Shown: positions 8,960-17,236 of the stretch, in pieces
Layout: each line of letters starts with the position of its first letter
How positions within the stretch are numbered: position 1 is the stretch's first letter
Assembly: GCA_002416125.1 (NCBI GenBank)
Contig: DIBU01000023.1
Coordinates: forward strand, 1 to 64,000
From: Halieaceae bacterium UBA5044
GTDB taxonomy: Bacteria; Pseudomonadota; Gammaproteobacteria; Pseudomonadales; Halieaceae
DNA length: 64,000 bases
Reading direction: 5' to 3'
Program-made: the position numbers and the translations under genes
Notes under the pieces: generated by a model
What the model was told of the DNA's origin: nothing
Database searches by the model: none
Seen by the model: only the letters and a program-made list of their open reading frames with translations

Positions 8960-10546
8960 ATGCCTTTGCTCAGTGTCCGCGACCTGCAGGTGGATTTCAC
9001 GACGCGCAACGGGCGTGTCACGGCGGTCAACCGCATCGGCTTTGATGTCGAGGCCGGCAAGATCACCGCCATTATTGGCGAGTCGGGTTCGGGCAAGTCC
9101 GTGGCCTGTTACAGCCTGCTGGGTCTCCTGCCAGTGCCCCCCGCCAGTATCGAAAGCGGCAGCGCCGTGTTTGACGGGCGCGATCTGCTGCAGTTGAGTG
9201 AGCGGGAATTGCGGCAGATCCGTGGCCGCGATATTGCGATGATCTTCCAGGACCCGATGACCTGCCTCAACCCCTACATGACGGTGGGCAACCAGCTGAT
9301 GGAGCCGTTGCTGTATCACCGCAAGGTGACGCGGCAGCAGGCGCGCGCGCGAGCGCTGGAACTGCTGGCGGAGGTGGGCCTGCGCGACCCCGAGTCGACG
9401 ATAGACCAGTACCCCCACCAGTTCTCCGGGGGCATGCGCCAGCGGGTGATGATCGCCATGGCGCTGATCAATGAACCCAAGCTGCTGATAGCTGACGAGC
9501 CGACCACCGCACTGGATGTCACCATACAGGCGCAGATCCTGGGGCTGATCGCCGAATTGCAGCGCAAGCGCGACATCGGCGTTATCTTCATCAGCCACGA
9601 CCTGTCGGTGGTCGCTGACATCGCCGATGAAATTGTGGTGATGGAAAAGGGCCACGTGGTGGAGCGGGGCGACCGGCAGGCGATTTTTGAGGCCGCTGAA
9701 CATCCCTATACCCGGAAACTGCTGGCGGCGATTCCCGCGGGCAGCAAGGCGCCCGGCGAGTTGCCCCGCGACGACCTGATCCAGGTGCGCAACCTCTGCA
9801 CCTGGTTTTCCCAGGGGCGCGGGTCGGAGCCCCTACGTGCCGTCGATGATGTCAGCTTCACTGTACAGCGCGGTGAGGTGCTGGGTCTGGTGGGGGAGTC
9901 GGGCAGCGGCAAGTCCACCATCGGCCGCTCGCTGCTGCGCCTGGTGCCGGTGACTCGCGGTGAAGTGCTGTTTGACGGCACCGATGTGACCAGTCTGCAG
10001 GGTGCCGCCCTGAAGCAGATGCGGCGGCGCATGCAGATGATATTCCAGGACCCGTATGCGTCTCTGAACCCGCGCATGTCGGTCTATGACACCCTGGCCG
10101 AACCCCTGCTCCTGCACGGTATTGAATCACGCAAGACGGTGGAGCAGGGTGTCCTGCGCCTGATGGATGATGTCGGCCTCGCCCGCGCTTTCGTGCGCAA
10201 GTACCCGCACGAGTTTTCCGGCGGACAGCGGCAGCGCATCGCCATCGGTCGAGCCCTGGCAACCCGCCCCGAGTTCGTGGTGGCCGATGAGCCGGTGTCT
10301 GCACTGGATGTGACCATACAGGCGCAGATCCTTGAACTCATGCTGGAGCTGGGTCGTGAGTACGGCCTGACCATGCTGTTTGTTTCGCACGACCTTGCGG
10401 TGGTGCGCCACATCGCCGACCGCATACTCGTGCTGTACAAGGGGCGTGTGGTAGAGCAGGGTACCGGTGATGCCCTGTTCAACAGCCCGCGTGAGGAATA
10501 CACCCGTCAGCTGCTGCAGGCCATTCCCGGGCGTGGACTGCTGTAA
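8960..10546 (+). CDS. Fused peptide ABC transporter ATPase (OppD-OppF type)
   Basis: A 528-aa protein with two complete ABC ATPase domains, equivalent to OppD and OppF fused end to end, as in YejF or GsiA. Domain 1 has Walker A GESGSGKS near residue 40, signature FSGGMRQRV, and Walker B LLIADEPTTALDV. Domain 2 (from about residue 275) has its own GESGSGKST, FSGGQRQRI and FVVADEPVSALDV. Both sites look competent. Each domain ends with the Opp/Dpp-type YTRKLLAAIP or YTRQLLQAIP segment. It starts six bases after the permease gene, completing the importer. Confidence 0.95.
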   Translation: MPLLSVRDLQVDFTTRNGRVTAVNRIGFDVEAGKITAIIGESGSGKSVACYSLLGLLPVPPASIESGSAVFDGRDLLQLSERELRQIRGRDIAMIFQDPMTCLNPYMTVGNQLMEPLLYHRKVTRQQARARALELLAEVGLRDPESTIDQYPHQFSGGMRQRVMIAMALINEPKLLIADEPTTALDVTIQAQILGLIAELQRKRDIGVIFISHDLSVVADIADEIVVMEKGHVVERGDRQAIFEAAEHPYTRKLLAAIPAGSKAPGELPRDDLIQVRNLCTWFSQGRGSEPLRAVDDVSFTVQRGEVLGLVGESGSGKSTIGRSLLRLVPVTRGEVLFDGTDVTSLQGAALKQMRRRMQMIFQDPYASLNPRMSVYDTLAEPLLLHGIESRKTVEQGVLRLMDDVGLARAFVRKYPHEFSGGQRQRIAIGRALATRPEFVVADEPVSALDVTIQAQILELMLELGREYGLTMLFVSHDLAVVRHIADRILVLYKGRVVEQGTGDALFNSPREEYTRQLLQAIPGRGLL

Positions 10547-10588
10547 GCGATACATCAGCCGGCAGCGCTGCGACGGGTCACCGGCACT

Positions 10589-11959
10589 GTGACGGCGCCG
10601 CAGCCGACGGGCGAGGGCGCCGCAGCGGACTATCCGGCCGCGGGCACCGCCAACTACGCGCTCGTGCTGCTGTTGCTGGCCTATATCCTGTCCTTCATCG
10701 ATCGCAATGTCATGGCCGTGCTGATCGGGCCGATCCGCGCCGATTTCGCCATCAGCGATTTCCAGTACAGTTTGCTGCACGGCTTTGCGTTTTCCATGTT
10801 CTATATCGTCATGGGCCTGCCGATTGCCCGACTTGCCGACCGTCACAGCCGCAAATGGATCATCACCTCGGGCCTGGTCGCCTGGAGCGTGATGACCTGC
10901 CTCTGTGGTGCGGCACGCAGCTTTGGAGGCCTCTTCCTCGCGCGCGTGGGCGTGGGCATCGGCGAAGCCACCCTGTCACCTTCGGCCTATTCCATGCTGG
11001 GGGATCTCTTTCCCCGGGAAAAACTGGCACGTGCCCTCGCGGTGTACAGCCTGGGGATCACGCTGGGAGGGGGGCTCGCCTACGTCGTCGGCGGCGCGGT
11101 GTACGCCTGGTTTGCGCAGAGCGAGCCGGTGACACTCCCGCTGCTGGGCGAGATGCGACCCTGGCAGATGACCTTTATCGCGGTGGGCGCACCGGGCCTG
11201 TTGCTCGCCGTGTTGCTGGGTTTTCTGCCGGAGCCGGCGCGCCGCGGTGGGGCTGTTGCCGTTGCAGGCTCGGCGGTGGTGGAGCCCTCTACACCGGGTC
11301 TGGGTGCCATCTTCCGCCACCTGCGGGCGCACGCGCGGGGCTATCTTGCGCCCATCGGGGCAGCGTCCGTGCTCAGTATCCTCGGCTACGGCACCATGGC
11401 CTGGTATCCGGAATTCCTGATGCGCAGCTTCGCCATGCCCCGGGCCGAGACGGGCAGCCAGTTTGGCCTGATGTTCCTGATTGCGGGGAGTCTGGGTGCG
11501 TTGGCCGGGGGGTGGTCCGTGGAGCCGCTGCGGCGCCGGGGGTACGCAGATGCGCCGCTGCGCATTGTGCTGCTGGTCGCCGCACTGTGGATGGTGCCGG
11601 CCATCGCGGGGCCGTTGAGCAGCACCCCCGAGCAGGCAATCTGGTGGGCGGCACCCATCGTGTTTTTCCTCAATGCGCACTTTGGCGTCGGCGTGGCCGC
11701 CGTCCAGTTCATGACCCCCAATCGCATGCGGGCACAGGTATCGGCACTGATGCTGTTTTTCACCAACCTGTTCGGGCTCGCCTTTGGCCCCAGTGCGGTG
11801 GCGATGCTCACCGACTTTCTGTTCGGCAATGACCTCGACCTGCGCTATGCCCTGGCGCTGTTGCCGGTGCTGGTGTGTCCGCTGGCGATAGCGCTGGTGC
11901 TGCAGGGCCTGTCCGGCTATCGCCAGGCGATTTCAGAAGAAATGCAAAAACAGGCTTGA
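10589..11959 (+). CDS. MFS transporter, Spinster-like
   Basis: A 456-aa protein with about 12 membrane helices and MFS motifs, including the loop 2-3 motif GLPIARLADRHSRKWII and a FIDRNVMAVL first helix, typical of the Spinster/hexuronate-like branch. Start is a GTG at 10589, 42 bp after the ABC ATPase gene, so it may belong to that operon; a dipeptide or organic-anion substrate would be a guess. The stop codon (11957-11959) lies inside the -35 element proposed for the next gene. Confidence 0.88.
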   Translation: MTAPQPTGEGAAADYPAAGTANYALVLLLLAYILSFIDRNVMAVLIGPIRADFAISDFQYSLLHGFAFSMFYIVMGLPIARLADRHSRKWIITSGLVAWSVMTCLCGAARSFGGLFLARVGVGIGEATLSPSAYSMLGDLFPREKLARALAVYSLGITLGGGLAYVVGGAVYAWFAQSEPVTLPLLGEMRPWQMTFIAVGAPGLLLAVLLGFLPEPARRGGAVAVAGSAVVEPSTPGLGAIFRHLRAHARGYLAPIGAASVLSILGYGTMAWYPEFLMRSFAMPRAETGSQFGLMFLIAGSLGALAGGWSVEPLRRRGYADAPLRIVLLVAALWMVPAIAGPLSSTPEQAIWWAAPIVFFLNAHFGVGVAAVQFMTPNRMRAQVSALMLFFTNLFGLAFGPSAVAMLTDFLFGNDLDLRYALALLPVLVCPLAIALVLQGLSGYRQAISEEMQKQA

Positions 11960-11984
11960 CGCGATCCATATTTGGGAATAAATT
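11956..11984 (+). promoter_or_regulatory. Promoter of the DUF6502-DUF5666 pair
   Basis: A -35 TTGACG (11956-11961) and -10 TAAATT (11979-11984) have an exact 17-bp spacer. The expected start site, six or seven bases after the -10, falls at about 11991-11992, the first base of the DUF6502 start codon. With no Shine-Dalgarno sequence visible, the transcript may be leaderless. The -10 lies across the centre of a perfect inverted repeat. Confidence 0.6.
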
Positions 11985-11997
11985 CCCAAATATGGAT
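11964..11997. repeat. Perfect 15-bp inverted repeat, putative operator
   Basis: ATCCATATTTGGGAA (11964-11978) and TTCCCAAATATGGAT (11983-11997) are exact reverse complements separated by TAAA. The repeat covers the spacer, -10 and start codon of the DUF6502 gene. Such a long exact dyad over a promoter is most simply an operator, perhaps bound by the DUF6502 protein itself. A hairpin in RNA hiding the start codon, or a terminator for the MFS gene, is possible but less likely, since the stem is AT-rich and has no U-tract. Confidence 0.75.
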
Positions 11998-12813
11998 ATG
12001 CCAATACATGACATTCTGGCGGCAGCGGTACTGCGTATCTTGCGCCCCCTTGCCCGCGTGCTGCTCTCACACGGCATGGCCTACGGCGCGTTTGCCGAGC
12101 TGGCCAGGCGGGCCTTTGCGGATGAGGGCTTCGCGCTCGCCGCCCGCAGCGGCAAACGCGCAACGGTCTCCAGCGTGTCAGCTCTCACGGGTATGACCCG
12201 CAAGGAAATCAGCCGGCTGCGTGAAGACGATGCGCCCGTCAGCGCGGGTGCGAGCCAGCGCTACAACCGTGCGATCCGGGTGATCAGCGGCTGGGTCAAC
12301 GACACCGATTTTCACGATGCCGCCGGTCAGCCCGCGGCGTTGCCGCTGGAGGGTGCCGAGGCGAGCTTCGCCGAACTCACACGCCGTTACAGCGGTGACG
12401 TTCCGGCGGCAGCCATGCTCGCTATCCTGGAAGCCAGTGCTAACGTCCAGGTCCACGAGGGCAGGGCACTTCTCGTGGAACGTGCCTACATTCCGATGGC
12501 GACGTCGCTGGAAAAGCTCAACATCCTCGGCAGGGATGTGGGTGAACTGGTCTACACCATTGGCCACAACCTGGAAGCCCCCGCGACAGACCGCTTTTTC
12601 CAGCGCAAGGTGTCCAACGCCTCCATCGGCGGCGCGGCGGCTGCGGAGTTTCGTGCGCTGTCGAACCGCAAGTCCCAGGCGTTGCTCGAAGACTACAACG
12701 CCTGGCTGAACCAGCATCAGGTTGACGACACGACAGAGGGCGCAGAGGCACCCCGCTATGTTGCTGTTGGCATCTACTACATTGAACTCCCTGAACAGGA
12801 GCAGTTGCCATGA
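11992..12813 (+). CDS. DUF6502 family protein, probable DNA-binding regulator
   Basis: A 273-aa soluble protein of a family I recognise as DUF6502, with no known function. Residues about 57-77 (RATVSSVSALTGMTRKEISR) resemble a helix-turn-helix, the best clue to a DNA-binding role. The start is ambiguous between ATG 11992 and ATG 11998; neither has a ribosome-binding site, and the predicted transcription start at about 11992 favours a leaderless start there. The stop overlaps the next gene's ATG (ATGA at 12810-12813), so the two are translationally coupled. Regulation of its own promoter through the 11964-11997 repeat is inference. Confidence 0.8.
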   Translation: MDMPIHDILAAAVLRILRPLARVLLSHGMAYGAFAELARRAFADEGFALAARSGKRATVSSVSALTGMTRKEISRLREDDAPVSAGASQRYNRAIRVISGWVNDTDFHDAAGQPAALPLEGAEASFAELTRRYSGDVPAAAMLAILEASANVQVHEGRALLVERAYIPMATSLEKLNILGRDVGELVYTIGHNLEAPATDRFFQRKVSNASIGGAAAAEFRALSNRKSQALLEDYNAWLNQHQVDDTTEGAEAPRYVAVGIYYIELPEQEQLP

Positions 12814-14567
12814 AACACACTTTCGTACCGCGTCCCTTCGTCACGTCCAGCGCTTTGGCTCTGGTGCTCTCTGCCTGCGGTGGAGGTGGCGGTGGCGATC
12901 TCCTCAGTGCAGCCGTCAGTGTCCCACCCACATCGGGCGGTGGCATAGGTGGCTCCGGTTCAAGCACAACCAGTAGCGGGTCGATTGATGGCTTCGGCAG
13001 TATCTTTGTCAACGGTGTGCGCTTCGAGACCGACGACGCCGAAGTCATCGTCAATGGCGAAGTGCGCGATGACGATGCCCTGCGCCTGGGCATGGTGGTG
13101 CTGGTGACCGGGGAAGTGGATGACAGCGGCACCAGCGGCACCGCGGAGCGCGTGATTTATGACAATGAACTGAAGGGGCCGATATCCGGCATTGAAGTCT
13201 CTGCCGACGGCGATGCAAAACTGCTGACTATTCTTGGCATCAACGTGATCGTCGAACGCCTGGGTACCGTGTTTGATGATGTCACGTTCGATACGCTGGC
13301 GCTCGACGATGTCGTGGAAGTTTCCGGCTTCACGGGCCGCGGCGAGAGTCTGCGGGCAACCCGGGTTGAGCGGGAAGGGCGGTTCGTCGCCGGTCAATCC
13401 CAGGTGGAGCTGCGAGGCCGCGTCACGGCGCTCAGCGGAAACCAGTTCATGCTCGGTGATGTGAGCGTGGATGCCAGTGAGGCCGCTCTGGAGGATTTTG
13501 GTGGCGCCACATTGAGTGAAGGGCAGTTGGTGGAGGTGCGCGGCACACTCACAGAAGGCGTGCTCACTGCGACGCGCATCGAGTTGGATGAAAGCGTCGG
13601 CAACCGCTTCGCGGAGGGTGCGGCTGTGCAGGTACAGGGTGCCATTACGGGATACCAGAGTCCCGCCAGCTTCCGCGTGGGAGGGGTTGACGTCGACGCC
13701 AGCGCCGCGACCCTGCAACCCGCGGGTCTGGTGCTGGGCAATGGCGCAGTGGTGCAGATAAACGGGGTCTGGGAGCAGGGCCGGCTGGTGGCAAGCCGTA
13801 TCGCGTCACGCCGTGGACGCATCAAGGTGGAGGGCCCGCTGGGTGCGGTTGACGTCGAGGCCGGCACCCTCACCCTGCAACTGGTGCCCGGCTCAGTTGC
13901 CGTGACCCTGTCGCAGAGCACACGGCTGGACGACGACTCTGATCGTGCCAGTATCCTGCGTATCGGCGACCTCGTGCCGGGTGATTACCTGGAGGTGGAG
14001 GCCTATCTCGATGGTGACCGCCTGGTAGCGACAACAGTGGAGCGGGATGATGACGAGAACGAGCAGTCGCTGCAGGGGCCGGTAGACAGCTTTGTGGCGG
14101 GCGAGAGCATCACCATTCTGGGCCTGACCTACAGCACTTCAGGTGCCGAGTTTGAAGGCAGGGATGACGTCGATATTGATGCCGACCTGTTTTTTGCCAA
14201 TGTGCAGCCCGGTGATCTGGTCAAGGTCAGCGATGACCCCGTCGCCGATGGGATCGCGGATGAAGTGGAGTTTGAAGATCTGGTGGCCCTGGCGGGTGAG
14301 CGTGAGTTCGCCTGCTTCGGGGATGACGACTCTGAGGATGGCGATTCTACGGATGACTCCAGCGAGGGCTGTGACGATTTCCTGGACGACGACCCCCTCA
14401 CCTCCGGCGATGACGACAGCGACGAGGATGACCTGACGGACGATGACGATCTGACGGACGACGACGATCTCACGGACGAGGATGATGATCCCGACGACTC
14501 CGAAGACGACGACCTCACGCCTGAGGATGAGCTTGAGGAAGACGATCTCACCGAAGAGGACGACTAA
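12810..14567 (+). CDS. DUF5666 domain lipoprotein with acidic tail
   Basis: A 585-aa exported protein. The signal peptide ends with lipobox LSAC near residue 22, followed by a poly-Gly linker, so it is likely a lipoprotein. Residues about 50-450 are a chain of beta-rich DUF5666 modules, seen as repeated phrases such as GxVxxxxLxxGxxVEVxG and TRIxxxE. The last 110 or so residues are overwhelmingly Asp and Glu, with repeats of DDLTDD. Function is unknown; the tail may bind calcium or other cations at the cell surface. It is coupled by a 4-bp overlap to the DUF6502 gene. Codon use changes in the tail only because of its composition. Confidence 0.8.
   Translation: MKHTFVPRPFVTSSALALVLSACGGGGGGDLLSAAVSVPPTSGGGIGGSGSSTTSSGSIDGFGSIFVNGVRFETDDAEVIVNGEVRDDDALRLGMVVLVTGEVDDSGTSGTAERVIYDNELKGPISGIEVSADGDAKLLTILGINVIVERLGTVFDDVTFDTLALDDVVEVSGFTGRGESLRATRVEREGRFVAGQSQVELRGRVTALSGNQFMLGDVSVDASEAALEDFGGATLSEGQLVEVRGTLTEGVLTATRIELDESVGNRFAEGAAVQVQGAITGYQSPASFRVGGVDVDASAATLQPAGLVLGNGAVVQINGVWEQGRLVASRIASRRGRIKVEGPLGAVDVEAGTLTLQLVPGSVAVTLSQSTRLDDDSDRASILRIGDLVPGDYLEVEAYLDGDRLVATTVERDDDENEQSLQGPVDSFVAGESITILGLTYSTSGAEFEGRDDVDIDADLFFANVQPGDLVKVSDDPVADGIADEVEFEDLVALAGEREFACFGDDDSEDGDSTDDSSEGCDDFLDDDPLTSGDDDSDEDDLTDDDDLTDDDDLTDEDDDPDDSEDDDLTPEDELEEDDLTEEDD
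14427..14480 (+). repeat. Three tandem 18-bp units coding DDLTDD-type repeats
   Basis: Units at 14427-14444, 14445-14462 and 14463-14480 differ only at third positions and ends, and encode the DLTDD repeats of the acidic tail. They suggest length variation by slippage or unequal recombination. Confidence 0.8.
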
Positions 14568-14614
14568 GGCGGTGCGGTCTGCGCGAGCGCCTGTTCAGGG
14601 CGCCCGCGTCGACC

Positions 14615-15052
14615 TCAACCCGCGCCGGCGATCTGGCGGATCCGGGCGACCATGGCCCGCAGCCCGTTACCCCGTGTGGGAGACAGGTGACGCAGCAGGT
14701 CCAGCTGTTCGAAATAGGCGTCGATATCGAACGCCCGCACTTCCTCGGGCGTCTTGTTGTTGTAGGCCGCCAGCACGACGCCGAGCAGGCCCTTGACGAT
14801 AAAGGCGTCACTGTCGACTGACAGCTGCAGGCGACCCTGTTCCAGCTGTGCATCAATCCACACCTGGCTCTGACAGCCACGGATCTTGCGTTCCTCGGTG
14901 CGCAGTGCCGGCGGCATGTCCGGGAGTTCGCGGCCCAGGTCGATGATGTACTTGTAGCGGTCCTCCCAGTCATCGAAGAACGCGAGGGTGTCTACGATGT
15001 CATTGCTGGTGATGCTGTGGCCAAACGGATTGGCGGGCGCCGGGTCTGGCAC
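14615..15052 (-). CDS. sufE: SufE, cysteine desulfuration protein
   Basis: A 145-aa SufE that accepts persulfide sulfur from SufS and passes it to the SufBCD scaffold. The acceptor cysteine is in the conserved RGCQSQVW motif, and the length is close to E. coli SufE. GTG start at 15052, supported by GGGAG eight bases upstream on the minus strand. It is the last gene of the suf operon, 12 bp after sufT. It converges with the DUF5666 gene; the 47-bp gap between them shows no clear terminator. Confidence 0.93.
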   Translation of the reverse strand: MPDPAPANPFGHSITSNDIVDTLAFFDDWEDRYKYIIDLGRELPDMPPALRTEERKIRGCQSQVWIDAQLEQGRLQLSVDSDAFIVKGLLGVVLAAYNNKTPEEVRAFDIDAYFEQLDLLRHLSPTRGNGLRAMVARIRQIAGAG

Positions 15053-15064
15053 GGTGAAGTCTCC

Positions 15065-15607
15065 CTAGTAGAACATGCCGGTTTCGAGTTGGGCTTCCTC
15101 AGACATCATGTCGCGGCTCCAGGGCGGATCGAAGACCAGGTCCACATCGACTTTTTTGACATGCGGCACCTGCGACACGCGGTACTTGACGTCCCCCACC
15201 AGCACCGGGCCCATACCGCAGCCTGGCGCGGTGAGTGTCATGCTGATTGCGACACGGCCGCTCTCCTGGTCGATCTCGACGCTGTAGATCAGCCCCAGAT
15301 TGACCAGGTCGACCGGGACCTCCGGGTCATATACGGTACCCAGTGCCTCCCACACCTGTGCCTCGTCGATGCGGCCATCGGCCGGCGGGGTAAAGTCCAG
15401 CCGCTGTGGTGTCAGCCCCAGCGCGTCGGCATCGGTGCCGTCGACGCGCACCATATTGCCGTTGTGAATGACCGTGTAATTGCCGCCCAGCGCCTGGGTC
15501 AGCGTCACGAAGGTATGCGCCGGGATGGTCACCGGATCGCCAACGGGCACCAGCCTGCCCGGGCAGTCACGCTGGGTGGTCAACAGTGTTCTTTCCTGGG
15601 CGCTCAT
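15065..15607 (-). CDS. sufT: SufT, MIP18-type Fe-S maturation factor
   Basis: A 180-aa protein with a C-terminal MIP18 (DUF59) domain including VYDPEVPVDLVNLGLIY and the TAPGCGMG loop with the conserved cysteine. The N-terminal extension is characteristic of SufT, a factor for maturing particular Fe-S proteins, especially when demand is high. It lies between the A-type carrier and sufE, 14 bp after the former. ATG start at 15607. Confidence 0.92.
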   Translation of the reverse strand: MSAQERTLLTTQRDCPGRLVPVGDPVTIPAHTFVTLTQALGGNYTVIHNGNMVRVDGTDADALGLTPQRLDFTPPADGRIDEAQVWEALGTVYDPEVPVDLVNLGLIYSVEIDQESGRVAISMTLTAPGCGMGPVLVGDVKYRVSQVPHVKKVDVDLVFDPPWSRDMMSEEAQLETGMFY

Positions 15608-15621
15608 GCAGACTCCGCGGA

Positions 15622-15978
15622 TCAGCTGATGCTGAAGCTTTCGCCGCAGCCGCAGGCAGCAGTGACGTTGGGATTGTGGAACTTGATGGTACGGTTCAGG
15701 CCTTCCTTTTCGAAATCCAGCCGGGTGCCCTGCAGAACGGGCAGGGAGGCGCGGTCCACGAAAATCGCCAGCTCCGCATCCGGATGCAGGGCCAGATCGC
15801 CCTCCTGGCCGCTGTCCACTTCGTCCATGACGTACATGAAGCCGGTACAGCCGCTCTCCCGGACGCTGATGCGCAGCGCCCGCTTGCCCGACTGGCCGAG
15901 CTGTTTCTTCAGGTAGGCAGCCGCTGCCGGCGTAACCTGCAGGGCATCGGTGTTCACGTCAAACGTTTCAACGCTCAT
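15622..15978 (-). CDS. A-type Fe-S carrier (SufA/IscA/ErpA family)
   Basis: A 118-aa A-type carrier that receives a nascent cluster and delivers it to apoproteins. The three conserved cysteines are present in ESGCTGF and the C-terminal ACGCGESF. The frame is open further upstream, but ATG 15978 was chosen because AAGG lies six bases before it and the protein then has family length. It sits between sufS and sufT; by position it acts as SufA, though sequence alone cannot separate SufA, IscA and ErpA with certainty. Confidence 0.9.
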   Translation of the reverse strand: MSVETFDVNTDALQVTPAAAAYLKKQLGQSGKRALRISVRESGCTGFMYVMDEVDSGQEGDLALHPDAELAIFVDRASLPVLQGTRLDFEKEGLNRTIKFHNPNVTAACGCGESFSIS

Positions 15979-15988
15979 AAATAACCTT

Positions 15989-17236
15989 CTAGCCAAAGAG
16001 CCGTTTTGCCTTGTGGATACCGGCGAACAGTCGCTCGACATCATCCACGGTATTGTACAGTGAATAGGAGGCGCGCACGGTGCCCGGCAGCTGATAGTGG
16101 GCCATCAGTGGCTGCGTGCAGTGGTGGCCGGTGCGCACGGCGATCCCCTGTTCATCCAGCAGCATCCCGAGGTCGGAGGGATGCACGCCCTCGAGGACAA
16201 AGCTGAAGATGCCAACAGCGTGTGCAGGGCAGCCGATGCGGCGCAGGCCGTCGACTTGCGCGGCGAGTGTCAGGGAGTGTTGCAGCAGGTTCACCTCATG
16301 CGCCGCAGCGGCTTCGATATCAATGCCCGCGAGATAGTCGATGGCGGCGGCCAGCCCGATCGCGCCGGCAATGTTGGGCGTGCCGGCCTCGAACTTGAAG
16401 GGCAGCGTGTTCCAGGTGCTGCCGCTGAAACTGACTGTCTCGATCATCTCGCCACCGCCGAGGAAGGGCGGCATGTCTTCCAGCAGGGCCTCCCGACCCC
16501 AGAGCACGCCGATACCGGTGGGTCCAAACAGCTTGTGCGCCGAGAAGACGTAAAAGTCGCAGCCGATGGACTGCACATCCACCGCCATGTGCGCAATCGC
16601 CTGGGCGCCATCCACCAGAATTTTCGCGCCGGCGGCGTGCGCCATGCGGCTGATCTCCGCCACCGGGTTGATGGTGCCCAAGGCATTGGAGACGTGGTTG
16701 ACCGCAACCAGTTTGACGCGTTCATCCAGCAGGCCCGCAAGTGCCTCCAGATCGATATCGCCCGCTTCGGTAATGGGAATCGGGACGACTTCGGCGCCGG
16801 TGGCGGCGGCTACCAGCTGCCAGGGTACGATGTTCGAGTGGTGCTCAAGGTAAGAAACCAGAATACGGTCACCAGCGCGCAGCTGGTTGCGACCCCAACT
16901 GTAGGCGACCAGATTGATGGCCTCGGTGGCGCCGCGCGTCCAAATGACCTGGTGGCTGCCAGGGCTGTTGATAAAGCGCGCCACTGTTTCACGCGCGCCC
17001 TCAAACGCCACCGTGGCCCGGTCGCTCAGGGTGTGTACACCGCGGTGTACATTGGCGTTGTCGCGGCGGTAGTAATTGCCGATCGCCTCAATCACCGCTT
17101 CCGGTTTTTGCGTGGTTGCGGCGTTGTCGAGGTAGACCAGCGGGGCAGCATTCACGGACTGCTGCAGGATCGGAAAATCCTGGCGCAGTATCTGGGGGTC
17201 AAATTCGACGGCTGTGACCGTGGCAGGAGAGCTCAC
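15989..17236 (-). CDS. sufS: SufS cysteine desulfurase
   Basis: A 415-aa PLP enzyme that takes sulfur from cysteine and hands it to SufE. The PLP lysine is K235 in SAHKLFGPTG, and the active-site cysteine is C373 in RTGHHCTQPL, a group II desulfurase signature. The GTG start at 17236 overlaps the sufD stop (GTGA). Length and motifs are normal. Confidence 0.96.
   Translation of the reverse strand: MSSPATVTAVEFDPQILRQDFPILQQSVNAAPLVYLDNAATTQKPEAVIEAIGNYYRRDNANVHRGVHTLSDRATVAFEGARETVARFINSPGSHQVIWTRGATEAINLVAYSWGRNQLRAGDRILVSYLEHHSNIVPWQLVAAATGAEVVPIPITEAGDIDLEALAGLLDERVKLVAVNHVSNALGTINPVAEISRMAHAAGAKILVDGAQAIAHMAVDVQSIGCDFYVFSAHKLFGPTGIGVLWGREALLEDMPPFLGGGEMIETVSFSGSTWNTLPFKFEAGTPNIAGAIGLAAAIDYLAGIDIEAAAAHEVNLLQHSLTLAAQVDGLRRIGCPAHAVGIFSFVLEGVHPSDLGMLLDEQGIAVRTGHHCTQPLMAHYQLPGTVRASYSLYNTVDDVERLFAGIHKAKRLFG

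Noticed and set aside
14568..14614. Possible bidirectional terminator between the DUF5666 gene and sufE
   Set aside because: Only a 5-bp stem with a 7-nt loop and no U-tract on either strand.
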